From assembly GCF_004379255.2 (NCBI RefSeq), contig NC_056034.1:6698501-6762500 (forward strand): a stretch of 64,000 nt of DNA, given 5' to 3'. Every line of letters begins with the position of its first letter. The first letter of the stretch is position 1. The notes below the pieces were generated by a model, which ran no database searches, had not been told where the DNA came from, and saw only the letters and a program-made list of their open reading frames with translations. A program made the position numbers and the translations under genes. Shown here one piece after another: positions 51,833 to 64,000 of the stretch. This DNA comes from Salvia splendens (taxonomy: Eukaryota > Streptophyta > Magnoliopsida > Lamiales > Lamiaceae).

Positions 51833-54800
51833 ATGTCTACCCAGCCCAAGTAAGCACCTTTTTTCTCTGCGGATCTCATATGAGATTTCCTTGCTTTTCC
51901 ATGTTTTATTAAGTAGATCATCTCGAAATCACTGTACGTTTCGTGATCTGGTCTTCATTATGATTGTCATTTCGAAAATCAGTTTCGATTTTGTATGTCT
52001 CGTGATCGTCGTCGTCGGGGACATTTTCCCGGGAAAATCCTGCCGCTGGTAATTTCAAAATGCTGCGGTTTATTACTTTCCAATTTTCGTAATTCTTCTC
52101 GATATATAACTGTTTTGAGAGAGGTGAAGTTCGTGTCAACTAATCATACTCGATGGTTATGTTGAATTGATGAATTTTGTTGGCCTAATAGATCTGCTGT
52201 ATCTGGAGCTCCGGCTAAAGTATCAATGGCAACCACTCGTGTGAGCAAGACTAGCAGCAGGGGAGCAGTTAAATCCAATGCGGATGCTGCTTCTCCCCTG
52301 CAAAGTTCTCGCCTCTCGGTTGATCGCTCCCCTAGATCTGTTCCATCGAAGCCTGCAGTCGACCGCCGCTCTCCCAAACTCACCACTCCGCCTGAAGTAA
52401 GTCTTAGTATTTGGTTGTATTTGATGATGGATTTTGATATACTTTTTGCATTTGTTGGATGATTTTAAAGGATGATGCAACACTGCGAAAATGAGGCTTC
52501 ATACTCAAAACAACGGATTTGATCTGTCTAGCTAGATTGTCAATGAGAAAAACTAGTAGTGAATGTTCTATCAGAATTCGTTGTTAATGTTGATACCTGT
52601 TGCTGTTTCCCTGGCAGAAAAAGGCGGCTCGTGTTTCAAAACCGTCTGAAGTTCAGCCTGAACTGAGTCTAGCTAAGGAAGAACTTAAGAAGGCTGAGGA
52701 GAAGCTGGTTTTGGTTCAGAATGAAAAAGAGAAGGCTCTTGATGAATTGAAAGAAACCCGGAGATTGGCTGAGGAAGCAAATGAGAAGCTCCGGGAGGCA
52801 TTGATTACACAGAAACGAGCAGAAGAGAATTCTGAGATTGAAAAGTTTCGAGCAGTTGAAATGGAGCAGGCAGGCATTGAAGCTGCTCAAAGAAATGAGG
52901 AGGAACGGCAGAAAGAGCTTGAAACGGTTAGGGACCAGCATGCGGCGGATGTTGCTGCTCTTCAATCTGCCACTCAGGATATTCAGAAGGTGAAGGAAGA
53001 ACTAGCCCAGATAAGTCATGCAAAAGAGCAGGCACTGCAGCATGTAGAAGATGCAACAAAATTGGCAGAGGCTCACGCACGAAAGGTTGAAGCTCTCTCA
53101 GCTGAGTTGGCCCATATGAAATCTGTGCTTGATTCTAGAGTCGAAATGGAGGCAAGTGAAAAAGATAAGTTTGTATCAGAACTGAAATCAGAGATAGTTT
53201 CCCTGAACCAGCAACTTAAAAAGGCTCAAATGTTGGAGGAGAATTTGGCAGAAAAAGAGGCTATCATAGAGCAACTAAATGTTGACCTCGAGGCTGCAAA
53301 AATGGCCGAGTCTTATGCTCGTAACCTGGTGGATGAGTTGCAAGAAAAAGTTAAGGAATTATCATCTCAAGCTGAGCAAGCAAAGAGATTGGAGAGATCT
53401 GCATCAGAATCACTGGAATCTGTGATAAAACAACTTGAAGGAAGCAATGATTCATTGCATGATGCCGAATCACAGATTGGATCGCTCAAGGAGAAGGTAG
53501 TCCTGCTGGAAATCTCTATCGACAGGCAGAAAAGGGATCCGGAGGAGTTAGATATCCTCCTCGAACTCGCGAAAGAAGAAGCTTCCAAAATGGCAAAGAA
53601 GGTTGAATCTCTGAGGTCTGAGCTTGAGACCTTAAAAGAAGAAAAATCTCACTCTTTAAACAATGAGAAACTTGCAGCTGAAAATGTCCAAACTCTGTTG
53701 GGAGAGAAAAATAAACTCATTAATGAGTTGGGAAATTCAAGAGATGAGGAAGAAAAAAGTAAGAGAGCATTAGAAAGTCTAGCATCAGCATTACATGAAG
53801 TTTCTTCAGAAGCAAGAGATGCCAAAGAAAAGCTCTTGTCTTTTCAAGTTGAGCACGAAAACTATGAATCTCAGATAGAGGATCTGAAGTTGGTTCTCAA
53901 AGGAACAAATGGGAAGTATGAAAGCATGCTTGGTGATGCCAGGAAAGAAATTGAAGCTCTGACTAATTCAATCGAACAGTCCAAGCACGATCATCAGAAC
54001 TCAAGAGCCGAGTGGGAGCAGAGGGAGCTTCACTCGATGAATTCTATCCAGAAATCTGAAGAGGAGAAATCTTCTGTGGAAAGTGAAATCAATAGCCTGG
54101 TTAATCTGCTGAAAATGGCGGAGGAAGAAGCTTGTGCCACAAGACAGGAGGAGGAACATTGGAAAAATTCGTTCAAAGAAGCTGAATCGGAAGCCATTTA
54201 CCTAAAGGAAGTCCTTGGTGAAGCAAAGGCGGAGAGCATGGGATTGAAAGAGGTTTTGATGGACAAGGAAAATGAACTGCAGAATTTTCTTCAGGAAAAT
54301 GACGAGCTGAGGAAAAGAGAAGCGTCATCGTTAAAGAAGATTGAGGATTTATCTAAACTGCTTGAAGAAGTTCCGGCTAAGAAGCATGAGGAGGAAAATG
54401 GTGAGCTCACAGACAGTGAAAAAGATTACGACATGCTCCCAAAAGTGGTCGAGTTTTATGAACAAAATGGCACCGGAGAAGAGAAGCCTAAGGTGGAAAA
54501 CCAATCTCAGGAGACAGAGCTACCAGTACCTGCAAAGGAGACACTGCATGAAGTTCATGATGTTATTAATAATGAATTTGTTCAGACAGCTTCAAAAAAG
54601 GAGAATTGGAATGGGAAAGTAAAAGAAAATGAGTTAGAGAAGGGCAGTGATGATGCTACAGAAGTTGATCTTAAAATGTGGGATAGTTGCAACATTGAGG
54701 AAAAAGACTACTCTCCAGAGGGAGAGGGAGAGGGAGAGGGAGAGGGAGAGACAGAGCAGGAATCCTTGGAGGACGAAGTGGAACACAAAGCCGAGGGCAC

Positions 54801-54960
54801 AGACAGCCAAGAGCAGGCTAACGGTCATTCAACAGAGAATCCTGACAACGGCGGAAGCTCACCAACAAAGCAAAACGGGTTGAAGAAGAAGAAGAAACCG
54901 TTGCTTCATAAATTTGGGAGCCTACTGAAGAAGAAGAAGGGTACTACCAATCAGAAGTAA
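51833..54960 (+). CDS. WEB-family coiled-coil protein, 3 exons, 854 aa
   Basis: Exons 51833-51849, 52192-52396, 52618-54960, phases consistent. The protein starts MSTQPKSAVSGAPAKVSMATTRVSK, a Ser/Arg/Lys-rich stretch that could act as a plastid transit peptide. A near-continuous coiled coil runs from about residue 85 to 680 (AKEELKKAEEKLVLVQNEKEKAL onward in heptads), as in the WEB (weak chloroplast movement under blue light) family. The best recalled relatives are At3g02930 and At5g16730, annotated chloroplastic. The C-terminal part is acidic with an (EG)n run encoded by GAGGGA repeats at about 54718-54748, and ends in a basic tail (LLHKFGSLLKKKKG). WEB1 and PMI2 of this family help chloroplast movement; whether this subgroup does is not known to me. 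Confidence 0.9.
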
Positions 54961-56180
54961 TGCATCAACTACCTATTCTGTTTCCTATCCACTTGGCTTT
55001 AGGAGGTATACAGGAGACCATACATTGCAGTATAATTTGTGAATGGTTTTTTTTTTTCATTTTTATCTTATTTTGGCTCTCGTGGAGTCTTGAATATGAA
55101 AGGCTTGTATCCTTTTTAGAAATTTTTTTGTACCTATCTCACAATGTGATTAGCTTGTGTGCATTAGATCTCATTAAGAGGAAGTTTCTTGTCAGTTTAA
55201 TGTAGTTTGATGACGCAGGCAGATTGATTTATTTATGTGTTTTTATCATTGTAAAATGACTAAAATCTAAAATAGGGGCCAAGGCGTGTTTATTGACCAG
55301 TAAACGTAAATGGTACTCATATCATATGGTGTGGTGGTGTTAATGTATTATCCTCCTTATATATCTATTTCCTCAATAAAAAGGACAGATAAAACCATTA
55401 AAATCATATTTTCTTCTTGCACATGTCTAATAGAGATATAACATCACCAAGACTTAGTACTATTTCTCATACAAAAAGTACTCGACAAAGAAAAAAGTCT
55501 AGTAGGAGTAGTATTTAATAAATGCAAAAAAAAAAAAAATTATGGATCTCATTACCTATAAAATATATGAATACAACATCCTTCTGTAAAGAATAAAAAA
55601 GTGTAGGAATCAAAGTAAGCGAGTGTATGAAGTTTGGAATCGTTTGTGTAGCGGGCCCAAAATAAATGTAATTAAATCAGGTTGGTATAATTGTTCGCTG
55701 ACTTTCGACTAATCCCACAATTTTTTTAAATTGAAATACTATACAGTATACAATTATAATTTTCAATTTTCTTTGTCTAAACTGATGAAAATTGAAAATA
55801 ATATTGACATTACAACAATATATTGTTTTTAATAAAATGAGATCATTCAATATATCCAAAATAAGGACTAGTACTAGTATGATTTTTTCGTCATATCATC
55901 TTAATTCCGATTTTGATCATCACATAATAATTAAAAATTGAAAAAAAAATAATGTTATACTCCATTTTAATACGTACTCCACTGTATAAAATATTTACTT
56001 TTATGAGTTAAACACGAATTAGGCGTTTAATATTCACAGTAGAATTAAATACTACCGCAGTAGTAGATAAAAACCAATTTAAGCGAAAAGTTGCAGGTCA
56101 TATTGATATTCGGATGAACAGCTTTCCGCAAAACTGAAGTATTTACTGAGGTTGATGATCGTTGGAGTAGCATAGCAAAG
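54961..56180. other. WEB 3' flank and spacer
   Basis: The first about 270 bases are T-rich, probably 3' UTR. The rest is AT-rich, with no gene recognised. The leader of the next gene must lie in the last about 150 bases. Confidence 0.5.
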
Positions 56181-58796
56181 ATGTGGATTGCAGTGATAAG
56201 CGGTTTGATTATCTACCTTATAGTGAAGCTCTTCCTCTACGAGGACGACACACTCCTCGATCTCTCCTCTTCCCACTTCAGCGCCATCTTCACCGTCGCC
56301 AAAAGGTTTTGTAATTTCTTAATTAATTAAATTTCATGAAATAGAATCGTCAATAACGTTGATTATTGAGGGCTTCGTATGTGATTTTGGTTTGGCGCAG
56401 GCTGGAAAAGCTTTATCATGGAAGCAAAGTCTACATTGGCCTCCAAATTCCGGACGCCGATTCCGCTTCTCGCCAGAATATTGACCTTGTTCTCGTTACT
56501 CAAGAGTGAGTAATCCCTCTTTTATTTAATTTTTCTCGTTTAATTTGATTTTGGCTGTAGATCGTTACCATCCATTCAGAGTTATAGTTTGATAGGATAT
56601 TGGTGTTGCTTGATTTATTAAACAAGAAAGGAATTGTATGGTGATGTTGCAGGGGGGCTATGGTGATTGCGGTGAAGAATATATCAGGATTTGTGTCCAC
56701 TGATAAAGATGGAAATTGGGTTTGCACTGATGGGAAGCACCATAAAACTGAAGTGATTTCTAATCCTGTAAGTTGCTTCTTAGCTCTGCTTGAAGAAGTC
56801 CTCTGATAATCCATTTTGTTCTTGAATTTGTAGCCCTTGGTGTACCGGAAATGCCTAAGATTTTTACCAGTTTTGAGTTTGTTTTATCTATCTTTGTGAC
56901 AAATGGTATTGATGCCTACCTTGCTCAATATCTGCTGTGTGCATTTTTTTTCATGATAGTTTAGTTTAGATCGTAGTTTTGTGTGGTTCTGCAGGTACCT
57001 GAAACCAAGCGATTGATTCCCATCCTTGAAGAATATCTTGAACAAAGGGGAGTTTCTCTTCCAGAGGGATATTTTTCTGTTAAAGTGATATGTCCTAACC
57101 CGAAATTCAGGTATGAGTTTAGTGTCTTTGGAAATTGAATTTTTGGAGTTGTTTCTTTCATATTATTGGTATCTTACTTCTCTGTCTTCTGAAGTTTCTG
57201 CATGTTTAATGTTTGGTGGGGTGGATTTCTCTTGGTCCCTACTGTGAAGACATCTTTTCGCTGACAAGAAATCTTACCTTTAGTCTTACATGAATCTTAC
57301 AAAGTTGAGGAGACTTTGTATTCAAGCAAAATCATAATTTCAATAGTTAGGGGAGGACTTACAACTTTACTTATAGACAACAAGCCTCGCTCTAATTTAG
57401 AAATGAATCATAGAATGTTCTCGGCTTTGGCTAGTAACAAAATTATATCTTGACCACCAGTCATTAAGTATGGTACTTAGTGCTTTAGAGAAGTTAGATT
57501 ATATTTGCTCTCACCGAATAACTCCACGGCAGACAATATTACGCTAAAACACTAATTCTTTGGCAAGGAAAATTCAATTTGGAACTATTTTAGTTTCTCA
57601 TAGCCATGTAATAAGGGGAAGAGGGGGCCTTTTGTGGAGGTTTGGAAGAGAAGGGTTTTTTTTTGGGGGGGGGGAGGTGGATGGAGAAATTTCTTCGTTG
57701 TTCAACTCTAATTCTGCTGCTCTTCTTGCAGTTCCATTGATTCAGATTCATTTCCACCTGAGGTCATCACTTATGATCAATGGAAAATTTTAAAACCTGG
57801 GCAGAGAAGTCTGTATTCTGGATGGATCAAAGGTGTGTTTGGTGGCAAGGATAAAACACAGCAGTCATTCTATGATCAGCTTAATTCGGCCCTCAGCACT
57901 GCCCCTATATCAGATAGGTGTGCCACCATGCCGCTCTACTTGTTATTGCATGACATTGTTGTTGATTCCATTGAAGTTAAATGGCAAATGCATAGTCGAG
58001 CATGTCTTTGAGGATTATGTCGAACTCATCCATGTGTTCGTCCTAAAGAGAATATATGTTGGATCCCAACACCTCATGTATTAATAAGCTAGGTGCATAA
58101 AGAGTTAAAAACAAAGATTACATGAAGCTTCTGATATTAAATTATACTAATGAATATGCAATTGAGATTTTGTAGGTATCATGCTATATCTTATCCAACA
58201 CATTGATATTTTATAGTGTGATTTTGTATGATTCTATGTTTAAGATTACATCACAAGCATTGGGGTACTCTGGAATTTTTCCCTGTTTGATAAGGTTATA
58301 TCTATCCTCTTTGTGCGTGATATGTGAAAAAATCAGCTTATCTACGCAGGCTAGAGCTCAAAGGAAACAAATATGTTCTAGGAGAATTTATTGAATTCAA
58401 AGGGAAAGAAGAAGACGTACATAGTTTGAGAAGGATCAAAAGGTCTAAGATTAGTCAGCTGAGCGTTCAGAAGATAAGCATGTTTGGTTTGGGTAAGTCC
58501 TCTAAAAATTCCCTGTTCCACATTACCATGTGCTTTAGAATTTTAGATTATAATTTCACTACAGTTGCAATATTTTGGTGAATCCTCAATTATTTCCACA
58601 ACTTGCAGCTCATTCAACTGTCCAAGTTTTGTTTGCACCCCGTGATTATCGTGCTGATGGGTCTTCAAAGGCATCATCACATTGGGAAGAGGTGACTGTC
58701 AGATCTAGCACGGAGGTAGTTTTTCAACCGCTAAATTCTACAAAACCGCACAAGTACAAGCTGTCTTCAGTGATTTCCATGTCACTGAGTGCCTGA
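56181..58796 (+). CDS. Membrane-anchored NERD-domain-like protein, 7 exons, 325 aa
   Basis: Exons 56181-56305, 56401-56505, 56653-56767, 56995-57110, 57732-57917, 58350-58492, 58609-58796; phases agree and give 326 codons. An N-terminal membrane segment (IAVISGLIIYLIVKLFLY, residues 3-20) is followed by a nuclease-related (NERD)-like domain at about 38-165: an LYHGSKVYIGLQIP strand, NIDLVLVTQEGAMVIAVKNISGFV, and NPVPETKRLIPILEEYL. In NERD nucleases the Asp in 'xIDxxxV' and the Glu in 'xExKN' are catalytic; the Asp is kept and the Glu is Ala here. The C-terminal 130 residues are basic and beta-rich and unfamiliar to me. The first donor (GTTTTG) is weak. Function unknown; a non-catalytic membrane role is my inference. 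Confidence 0.75.
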
Positions 58797-59419
58797 AAAT
58801 ACATGATGGACAAGGCAGCAATTCATGTGAGACGATGCTTTCATGAGGGCAGCAAGTGCTCGATACATCCAAGTTTTATAATTTGCAGCTAAAGGAAAGC
58901 TGACCCATGTTTGCTGAGTTTTACTTTGAAGTTGGACTTGTTATACGCGACTTATTTCTAAAGAGTAGATGAATATTTCAAACTACACTCATCAAAGCCA
59001 TTTGAATTTACTCCATTTTGCTAGGGGCCATTATATTTTAAACATGCAGTTTGAAATTTCGAGACGATAAGAATCCTATAATTCATTTTGATATTCTTTA
59101 GATTGGCAGGGGCTTAAGCATTCTTTTAAATTTACTTGATGAGTTCGTCAGTGACTTAAACTTCTAATTTATTGGTAGGCAAACATCATATTGATTGAGC
59201 CTCATCTAACATTGTTAAATTTATTCTTCTTCTAATTAGATTATTTTTATTGAAAGAATGCTATCTTACTAATTTGAGAATGCGTTAAAATGCGAACACA
59301 TGCTTAATAAAGCTTGAACGAGATAAATATGGAGTAGTATTATTTTAAATAATGGCAACGATGTTAATCAGCAAAATAATCTAGGATAATCTTATCTACC
59401 AAACGTGCCCTGTGAAGCC
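58797..59419. other. 3' flank of the NERD-like gene and spacer
   Basis: Probably 3' UTR in the first 150 bases. No other feature recognised. Confidence 0.5.
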
Positions 59420-60430
59420 ATTCCCAAGTTTCTTCAACTCAATTTGGCAGCCTTCAACACCTGCAACTCAAACATCACTCACAAAACATAGCTGATTGAG
59501 ATTGATTGAAACAGTCTAATAAATGATGTTATTTGACACTGACCTCATCATTCCAATTAGTCCGCGAGAGCTTGAACAGAAAGTCCGCATATGATCCCAA
59601 TTCAAAGCCCCTGCAACCACCATTGGTGAGAAACAAGCTTGTTTTTCAAATGTAGTCTGCAGATACTTACCATGCCCCCGAGGTGAATGACGAAGGCAAG
59701 CAGAGCAGCGCAGCACAAGGAATGGCTACGACATAGTAAGCCCCGAGATTGACGACTGCACACAGAGTTTGCCGTCCACACCCTCTAGCAGCTCCTGATA
59801 GCACACTGGAAACCATCCAAAAAGTTTGATACTGCCAGTAGAGGCAAGATTCTCGCCATGTATACGATCACTTCCTTTTCTTTGCTGTACAGCTTTCCCC
59901 ACACATTTCGGACTAATACTGTTACTGCTGCTATGACCGCTCCTTCTGAGGCTGCAGTCGATGCTGCTGCAATCACAGCAAGACGCAGCGTATGCTGCAT
60001 TGCCAGCTCCCAGTTCCTTCGCCACTCTTGTGCTCACTGCACCTCCAAGACCAACAGATATCATATACACCATCCAGCAGGTATTCAGGCTTATCGACAA
60101 TACTGATGTCTCTTAACGTCGGGTTTGGGAGAAGACCGGATAGAAGAACAACCAAACACAGAGCATTTGGTACTGCTTGGCGCCATAGGCTTGGCCACAA
60201 AGAGTTTCTAAAGCGCTCACCATTCCTAGCAAGACGCTGAAGCCGGTGACTGCAGCGAAAGAAGTGGCCATGGAAGCGGAGGAGAGTTGCAACTCACCGG
60301 AGGTGACCAACAAACATCAAAGAAATTACTTGTACAAAGTGGAGAAGCATGTTTAGTATTTTCAGAGGTATAGCCAATCCTACCTGCTTATTTCCTTCCT
60401 TCATCAATTCTTTCATTCCAAAGCTGTATA
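59420..60430 (-). pseudogene. MATE (DETOXIFICATION) transporter pseudogene
   Basis: On the minus strand, pieces of a plant MATE efflux carrier can be read in order: a first transmembrane region (QVGLAIPLKIL ... [10 protein letters not shown], near 60380-60300), [21 protein letters not shown] and [14 protein letters not shown] (60290-60150), then after a large internal gap LSISLNTCWMVYMISVGLGGAV and VAKELGAGNAAYA (60100-59990), RNVWGKLYSKEKEV, LAVSNFLDGFQC (59850) and FVIHLGGM followed by a GTAAGT donor (near 59670). A short exon-like piece with RTNWNDE follows near 59545. The middle transmembrane helices are missing and at least three frameshifts or stops are present. It is not functional. 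MATE proteins normally export organic cations or metabolites across plasma or vacuolar membranes. Confidence 0.85.
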
Positions 60431-60811
60431 AATCTGCATGCTCTGTTGGAAAGAAGAGAAACAATCAATAACAGAATTACAACAAATAATGTAAATATGT
60501 AATGATTCATGATTGAATAAATATTAAGAGAAATACTATAAAACAAACACACTACCAACTGAAGCAGGCGTCCCATCCATGGCCTCACGATGAGAATTGT
60601 CAAGAGGTGATCCATCTATTGCCGGAGAAATTGATGGCGGCGGTCGCGGAGGAGGAGAATTCATGGATGGAATCGGGAGAGGTGGCGGCGGCGCTATGAA
60701 AGTGTTTAGAGTGTATGAAAATTAATTTGGAGTATTCACTTATTTAAGTATGACAAAAAAATTAAGGAAAAAGACAAATATAGAATATATTTAATACACC
60801 TCAATTTATAA

Positions 60812-61450
60812 GGTCATCCACGTCTCTGTCTCAAAACCGTCTCAATACCGTCTCATTCATTAACTATTCATGGGCCCCACTGCACTTTTTACCTCATCTC
60901 TTAACTAAAAGACAACACCTGCAACCCTCCATCTGTTAACCATCTCATCCCTTGATTATTCATTCAATTTCATATTTTCTTTTTATTTTCAACAAATTCA
61001 ATTAATAAAAACACACTTCATTAAGAAAATTACAATTTAAAATCCAAAATTTTTTTTTTAAAAAACACATAATTAAAATCTTAAAAAAATAAAAAAGACA
61101 AAATTTAAAAAAATGATGGGGGATTGGATTAGATGAATGTAGGGAAAAAAGAAAATTTAAAAAATCTGCAAAAAAAGGGCAAAAAATTGGTAAAAAAATT
61201 TTTCCAGATTTTTTTTAAAAAAATAATTCAAAATCGCCGAAAATCAACGCCCACTCGCAGAGCCGGCGAGTGAGCGTCACGACCCAACCGCTGCTCACCA
61301 CGTGACCGATGCGCTTGGCGAGCCAGCTCGCCAACATGCTCTCGGCGGAGGGATACAGGACTAGACGGAGTGGCCGCATCGCTGGCTCGATGTTGTCTCG
61401 TCTCACCGAGGCGAGATCGAGACAGCATCGAGTTGCCGCTGCAGATGCCC
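60812..61450. mobile_element. Tourist-like MITE of the Harbinger B/C type, 639 bp
   Basis: Ends GGTCATCCACGTCTCTG (60812) and ...CCGCTGCAGATGCCC (61450) are related to the B and C termini. The interior keeps their transposase-flanking phrases (ACACATAATTAAAATCTTAAAAA near 61064; AAAAAAAGGGCAAAAAATTGG near 61170) but no transposase. Flanking triplets are TAA (60809-60811) and TGA (61451-61453), one base different. It reads as an internal deletion derivative. Confidence 0.78.
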
Positions 61451-61453
61451 TGA

Positions 61454-62868
61454 CCTTCTATAATTAATTTTTTACTACATTACTAATCTGTTCAGTCTAT
61501 ATTTTAGGGAATTAATCATTAATTTGATCCTTAAAATCTTCACTATAACTATTCTCCACATATTTACACATTAAATTCTTTAATACAAAACGTCCCTATT
61601 TTTTTGATGGATGGTTTCTATCCTTTTTTAATTTATCGTAATGATAAAAGGATATTGACAAAAATAATTTTAAAAGTATCAAAAATAGATTAACTAATAT
61701 ATTTATTTCCCAATATTTTTCTATAAGTTCAAAAATAGTGGTATATTTATATTCCTTATTTTCAATTTTATTTAAATATTTAATTTGTTTACTCACTTTA
61801 CTCATATTAAAATAAATCGAAGACTATTATTTAGTCGTATAGTGTTTTACCTTGCAATAGTAGTTCAATGCAATAAGAATAAGACGTCATATTATTATGG
61901 ACAAAATTTAATTTAATATTATATATTCACTGTTTATCTTTTTTCTTTTTTCGTGATGCTATTGAGGACTATATTTTCATTTAAATAATTCAAATAGGGA
62001 GTATGTAATTATATAGTGCTAGTATTTGTCAAATTTTAACACTATATTACAATTTTCATAAATACAGTTATACCATTATAAAAGTTAATATATTTTGTTT
62101 TACGTCATTATTTCAATTAAATTTGAAGCAAATAACAATACATGTTTATATTTTCTCATACAGTGATGTCAATCCACTTTTAACATATTAAAACTTTTAT
62201 AATTGTATGATAGTAGTATTTATTTAAAATATAGTTATCGAATTAATGACATCTATTGTGTTAGTTTTATATTAAAGAATATTTTATCCTATTTTTTTCA
62301 AACATCAAAATTACTAGTTTAATTTACAAATAAAGCTATTAATTAGTATTCTCAAAAGACACATAATTAGGAGAGTAATTTACTGTTATAGAAACCAGTA
62401 AATGACATTAAATATCATGTGCCGTTAAATTTATTTTCAATCGGAGAGAAATTTTCTGCCCGTCGTCCATCAATATTTATCACTGGTTTTCTATCTTTTT
62501 ATTTCATTCACTAATAATTATCACACTTACTTTTTATTATAAACTAATACCATATGGAGTGTAAAAGTACGTACGAGTATGACTCACATTCCATTACTTT
62601 TTTCAATTCACTTTCGATTAATATTTTTTAAATTTATGACGGGATAAAGTGTGACGTTTATCTAACAGAGGGAGTAGGATTTTCTTGTGGTGGCTTTTTA
62701 AAGATTTCATAGTTATGAATTGATAAAATATGAAGATTCATATTGATTGTTGTTATTAAAAGCAAGGAAAAGAGAAAATGAAATACAGATATATAGTCGT
62801 AGTCGGAGGATAGAAATTTATTTTAGTAAACATGAAAACAAAACAAACAACCCCAAGTTAATAGTAGA
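61454..62868. other. AT-rich spacer, no gene seen
   Basis: Very AT-rich. No coding region or element ends recognised. The last tens of bases before 62869 should be the 3' UTR of the Bet v 1-like gene. Confidence 0.55.
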
Positions 62869-63441
62869 TCAATTGCCATTGTTGGTGTTGTTGCGGAGCA
62901 AATACTGAGCAGAGAGTTGCATGATGGCAGTGAGTGGTTGAATGGAAACGAGCGCTACATTCGCTGCGGCCTCTTCCTTAAGCTCGTATTCGATCGTAGA
63001 TCGAGTTATACACTGCTTCTCGTTTCCCTCCACCTCTATCACTTCGAATCTCACCCGATACATCGTGAACCCTAGATCCAGATATCCACCTTCCACCACC
63101 TCTGTCTCCTTCACTCGCTTCTCGTGATCCACCACCGTGAATTTCTCCTTGTACGACTTCAATCCCCCTTCCATCCCTACTCAATAAATCAATTTAATTA
63201 ATTAGGATAATCTAGCAGAATTGAATTGAATTGAATTGAATTGAATGTGGATGGTACCTGGAGGGAAAACGAGCTCGAGAATGGTACCGGCGCCGCCGTC
63301 GCCTTGGACGACGTCGATCCGGCTGATGAGGCCGGGGAGGGCTTCTTCCACCACTTTGGCGAGCTGGAGAGTGCTGTAGAGCTTCCATGCTTCGGTTGCT
63401 GGTACGTCAACCGTCTTCTCATCGGAGATTGTTCCGTACAT
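62869..63441 (-). CDS. Bet v 1/PR-10-like (norcoclaurine-synthase-like) protein, 163 aa
   Basis: Two exons on the minus strand, 63441-63258 and 63176-62869, joined by a GT-AG intron in phase 1. I chose ATG 63441 (MYGTISDEKTVDVPATEAWKL) because family members start this way; an upstream in-frame ATG at 63486 would add 15 unusual residues. The START-like fold is recognisable: the glycine-rich loop GDGGAGTI near 45, SYKEKFTVVDHEKRVKE, the Gly-Gly turn VVEGGYLDLGF, EYELKEEAAANVALVS and the C-terminal helix. Relatives bind hydrophobic ligands, and some catalyse steps in alkaloid synthesis; the catalytic Lys, Tyr and Asp set of true norcoclaurine synthases cannot be judged here. A broken duplicate lies at 1895-4390. 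Confidence 0.9.
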
Positions 63442-63544
63442 CTTCGATTTCCGGTTGTGGCGGAGGAGGAAGAGATGTCTAAGCACTACTACAAGAGGAG
63501 GAGTTGAGAATGAGAGGGTTATTATTTTAAATTAGAGCAACGGC

Positions 63545-63551
63545 TTTTATA
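63545..63551 (-). promoter_or_regulatory. Probable TATA box of the Bet v 1-like gene
   Basis: TATAAAA on the minus strand (in CCTATAAAAG) about 105 bases upstream of ATG 63441. The broken copy near 4390 does not keep it in the same form. Confidence 0.6.
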
Positions 63552-63559
63552 GGATTAAA

Positions 63560-64000
63560 ATAATAGTGGCTGTCGAATAAAAGGACAAATGAAGCAGGCA
63601 GCGGATGCACCGCTGAAGATCCTTTCCCTTCCCTCCCAATATATTTTTATATTATTATCACTGTTTGATGAATTCAAAATCCAACACTAATCGACGTGGT
63701 CTTTCACGAACTCCAATTATTAATTTAATTAATACTGATTCATAATTCAGATTAATATCGCATTCACTATATTATAATTTATAAATACAACTAATATGAC
63801 TCACATTTTTTAGATTCATATCCTAGTCACTATCCTTTAAATCCGTATAAACAAACTAAAATGCTAAAGTAATCTAAATACTAGTTGTGGGATGTAAAAT
63901 TCCACCGCTAATCTTTGGAATAAATACTGTAAGAAGCGTTGTTGTACGTGAAAAATAACTTGTTTGGATGGCACTACTATTGTTATAGTTGTGATGTTTT
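63560..64000. other. Upstream region of the Bet v 1-like gene
   Basis: AT-rich, no second gene seen before the window ends. Confidence 0.5.

Overview
This window is nuclear DNA of a flowering plant. The protein-coding genes have several GT-AG introns each, the intergenic DNA is AT-rich, and the repeats are plant types: Ty1/copia, Ty3/gypsy of the Tat group, PIF/Harbinger, hAT, MULE, Stowaway-like MITEs and tRNA-derived SINEs. A eudicot is clear. An asterid such as a Lamiales species is my guess from the general look of the proteins, not something the sequence proves.

Six host genes look intact and could be modelled by eye with consistent intron phases: a 12-exon AIPP2/PAIPP2-like PHD-finger protein (11752-19055, +), a single-exon gamma-glutamylcyclotransferase-like gene (20016-20519, -), a PLATZ zinc-finger gene (32472-33524, +), a WEB-family coiled-coil gene (51833-54960, +), a membrane-anchored NERD-like gene (56181-58796, +) and a Bet v 1/PR-10-like gene (62869-63441, -). 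AIPP2-like, GGCT-like and WEB resemble a close gene set on Arabidopsis chromosome 3 (At3g02890, At3g02910, At3g02930, from memory), so this may be an old gene block stretched by transposons. Host pseudogenes are a second Bet v 1-like copy (1895-4390), a 4-coumarate:CoA ligase fragment (6193-6605) and a MATE transporter remnant (59420-60430).

Transposons make up much of the rest. Five PIF/Harbinger elements with transposase sequence lie at 2002-3948 (A), 8907-10806 (B), 26492-28658 (C), 29617-31549 (D) and 48742-50763 (E), each with TIRs and a TAA/TTA target duplication. Two short derivatives lie at 28851-29356 and 60812-61450. Element A sits in the coding part of the broken Bet v 1-like copy. 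A MULE-like element is nested in a hAT-like element (22232-24136), and a hAT MITE sits in the terminal region of Harbinger C.

The largest feature is an 11.1-kb Tat-group Ty3/gypsy element (34788-45909) inside another hAT-like element. Its two 717-bp LTRs look identical and are flanked by ACACG, so it inserted recently. Its gag-protease and RT-RNase H-integrase frames are in phase and separated by one UAG followed by CAA TCA, which fits the UAG-CARYYA leaky-stop consensus. On the opposite strand it carries a three-exon spliceable gene of 564 codons plus a second ORF. A second observation of note is an in-frame UGA at the same conserved Trp codon in three of the five Harbinger transposases, including two that are otherwise almost open.
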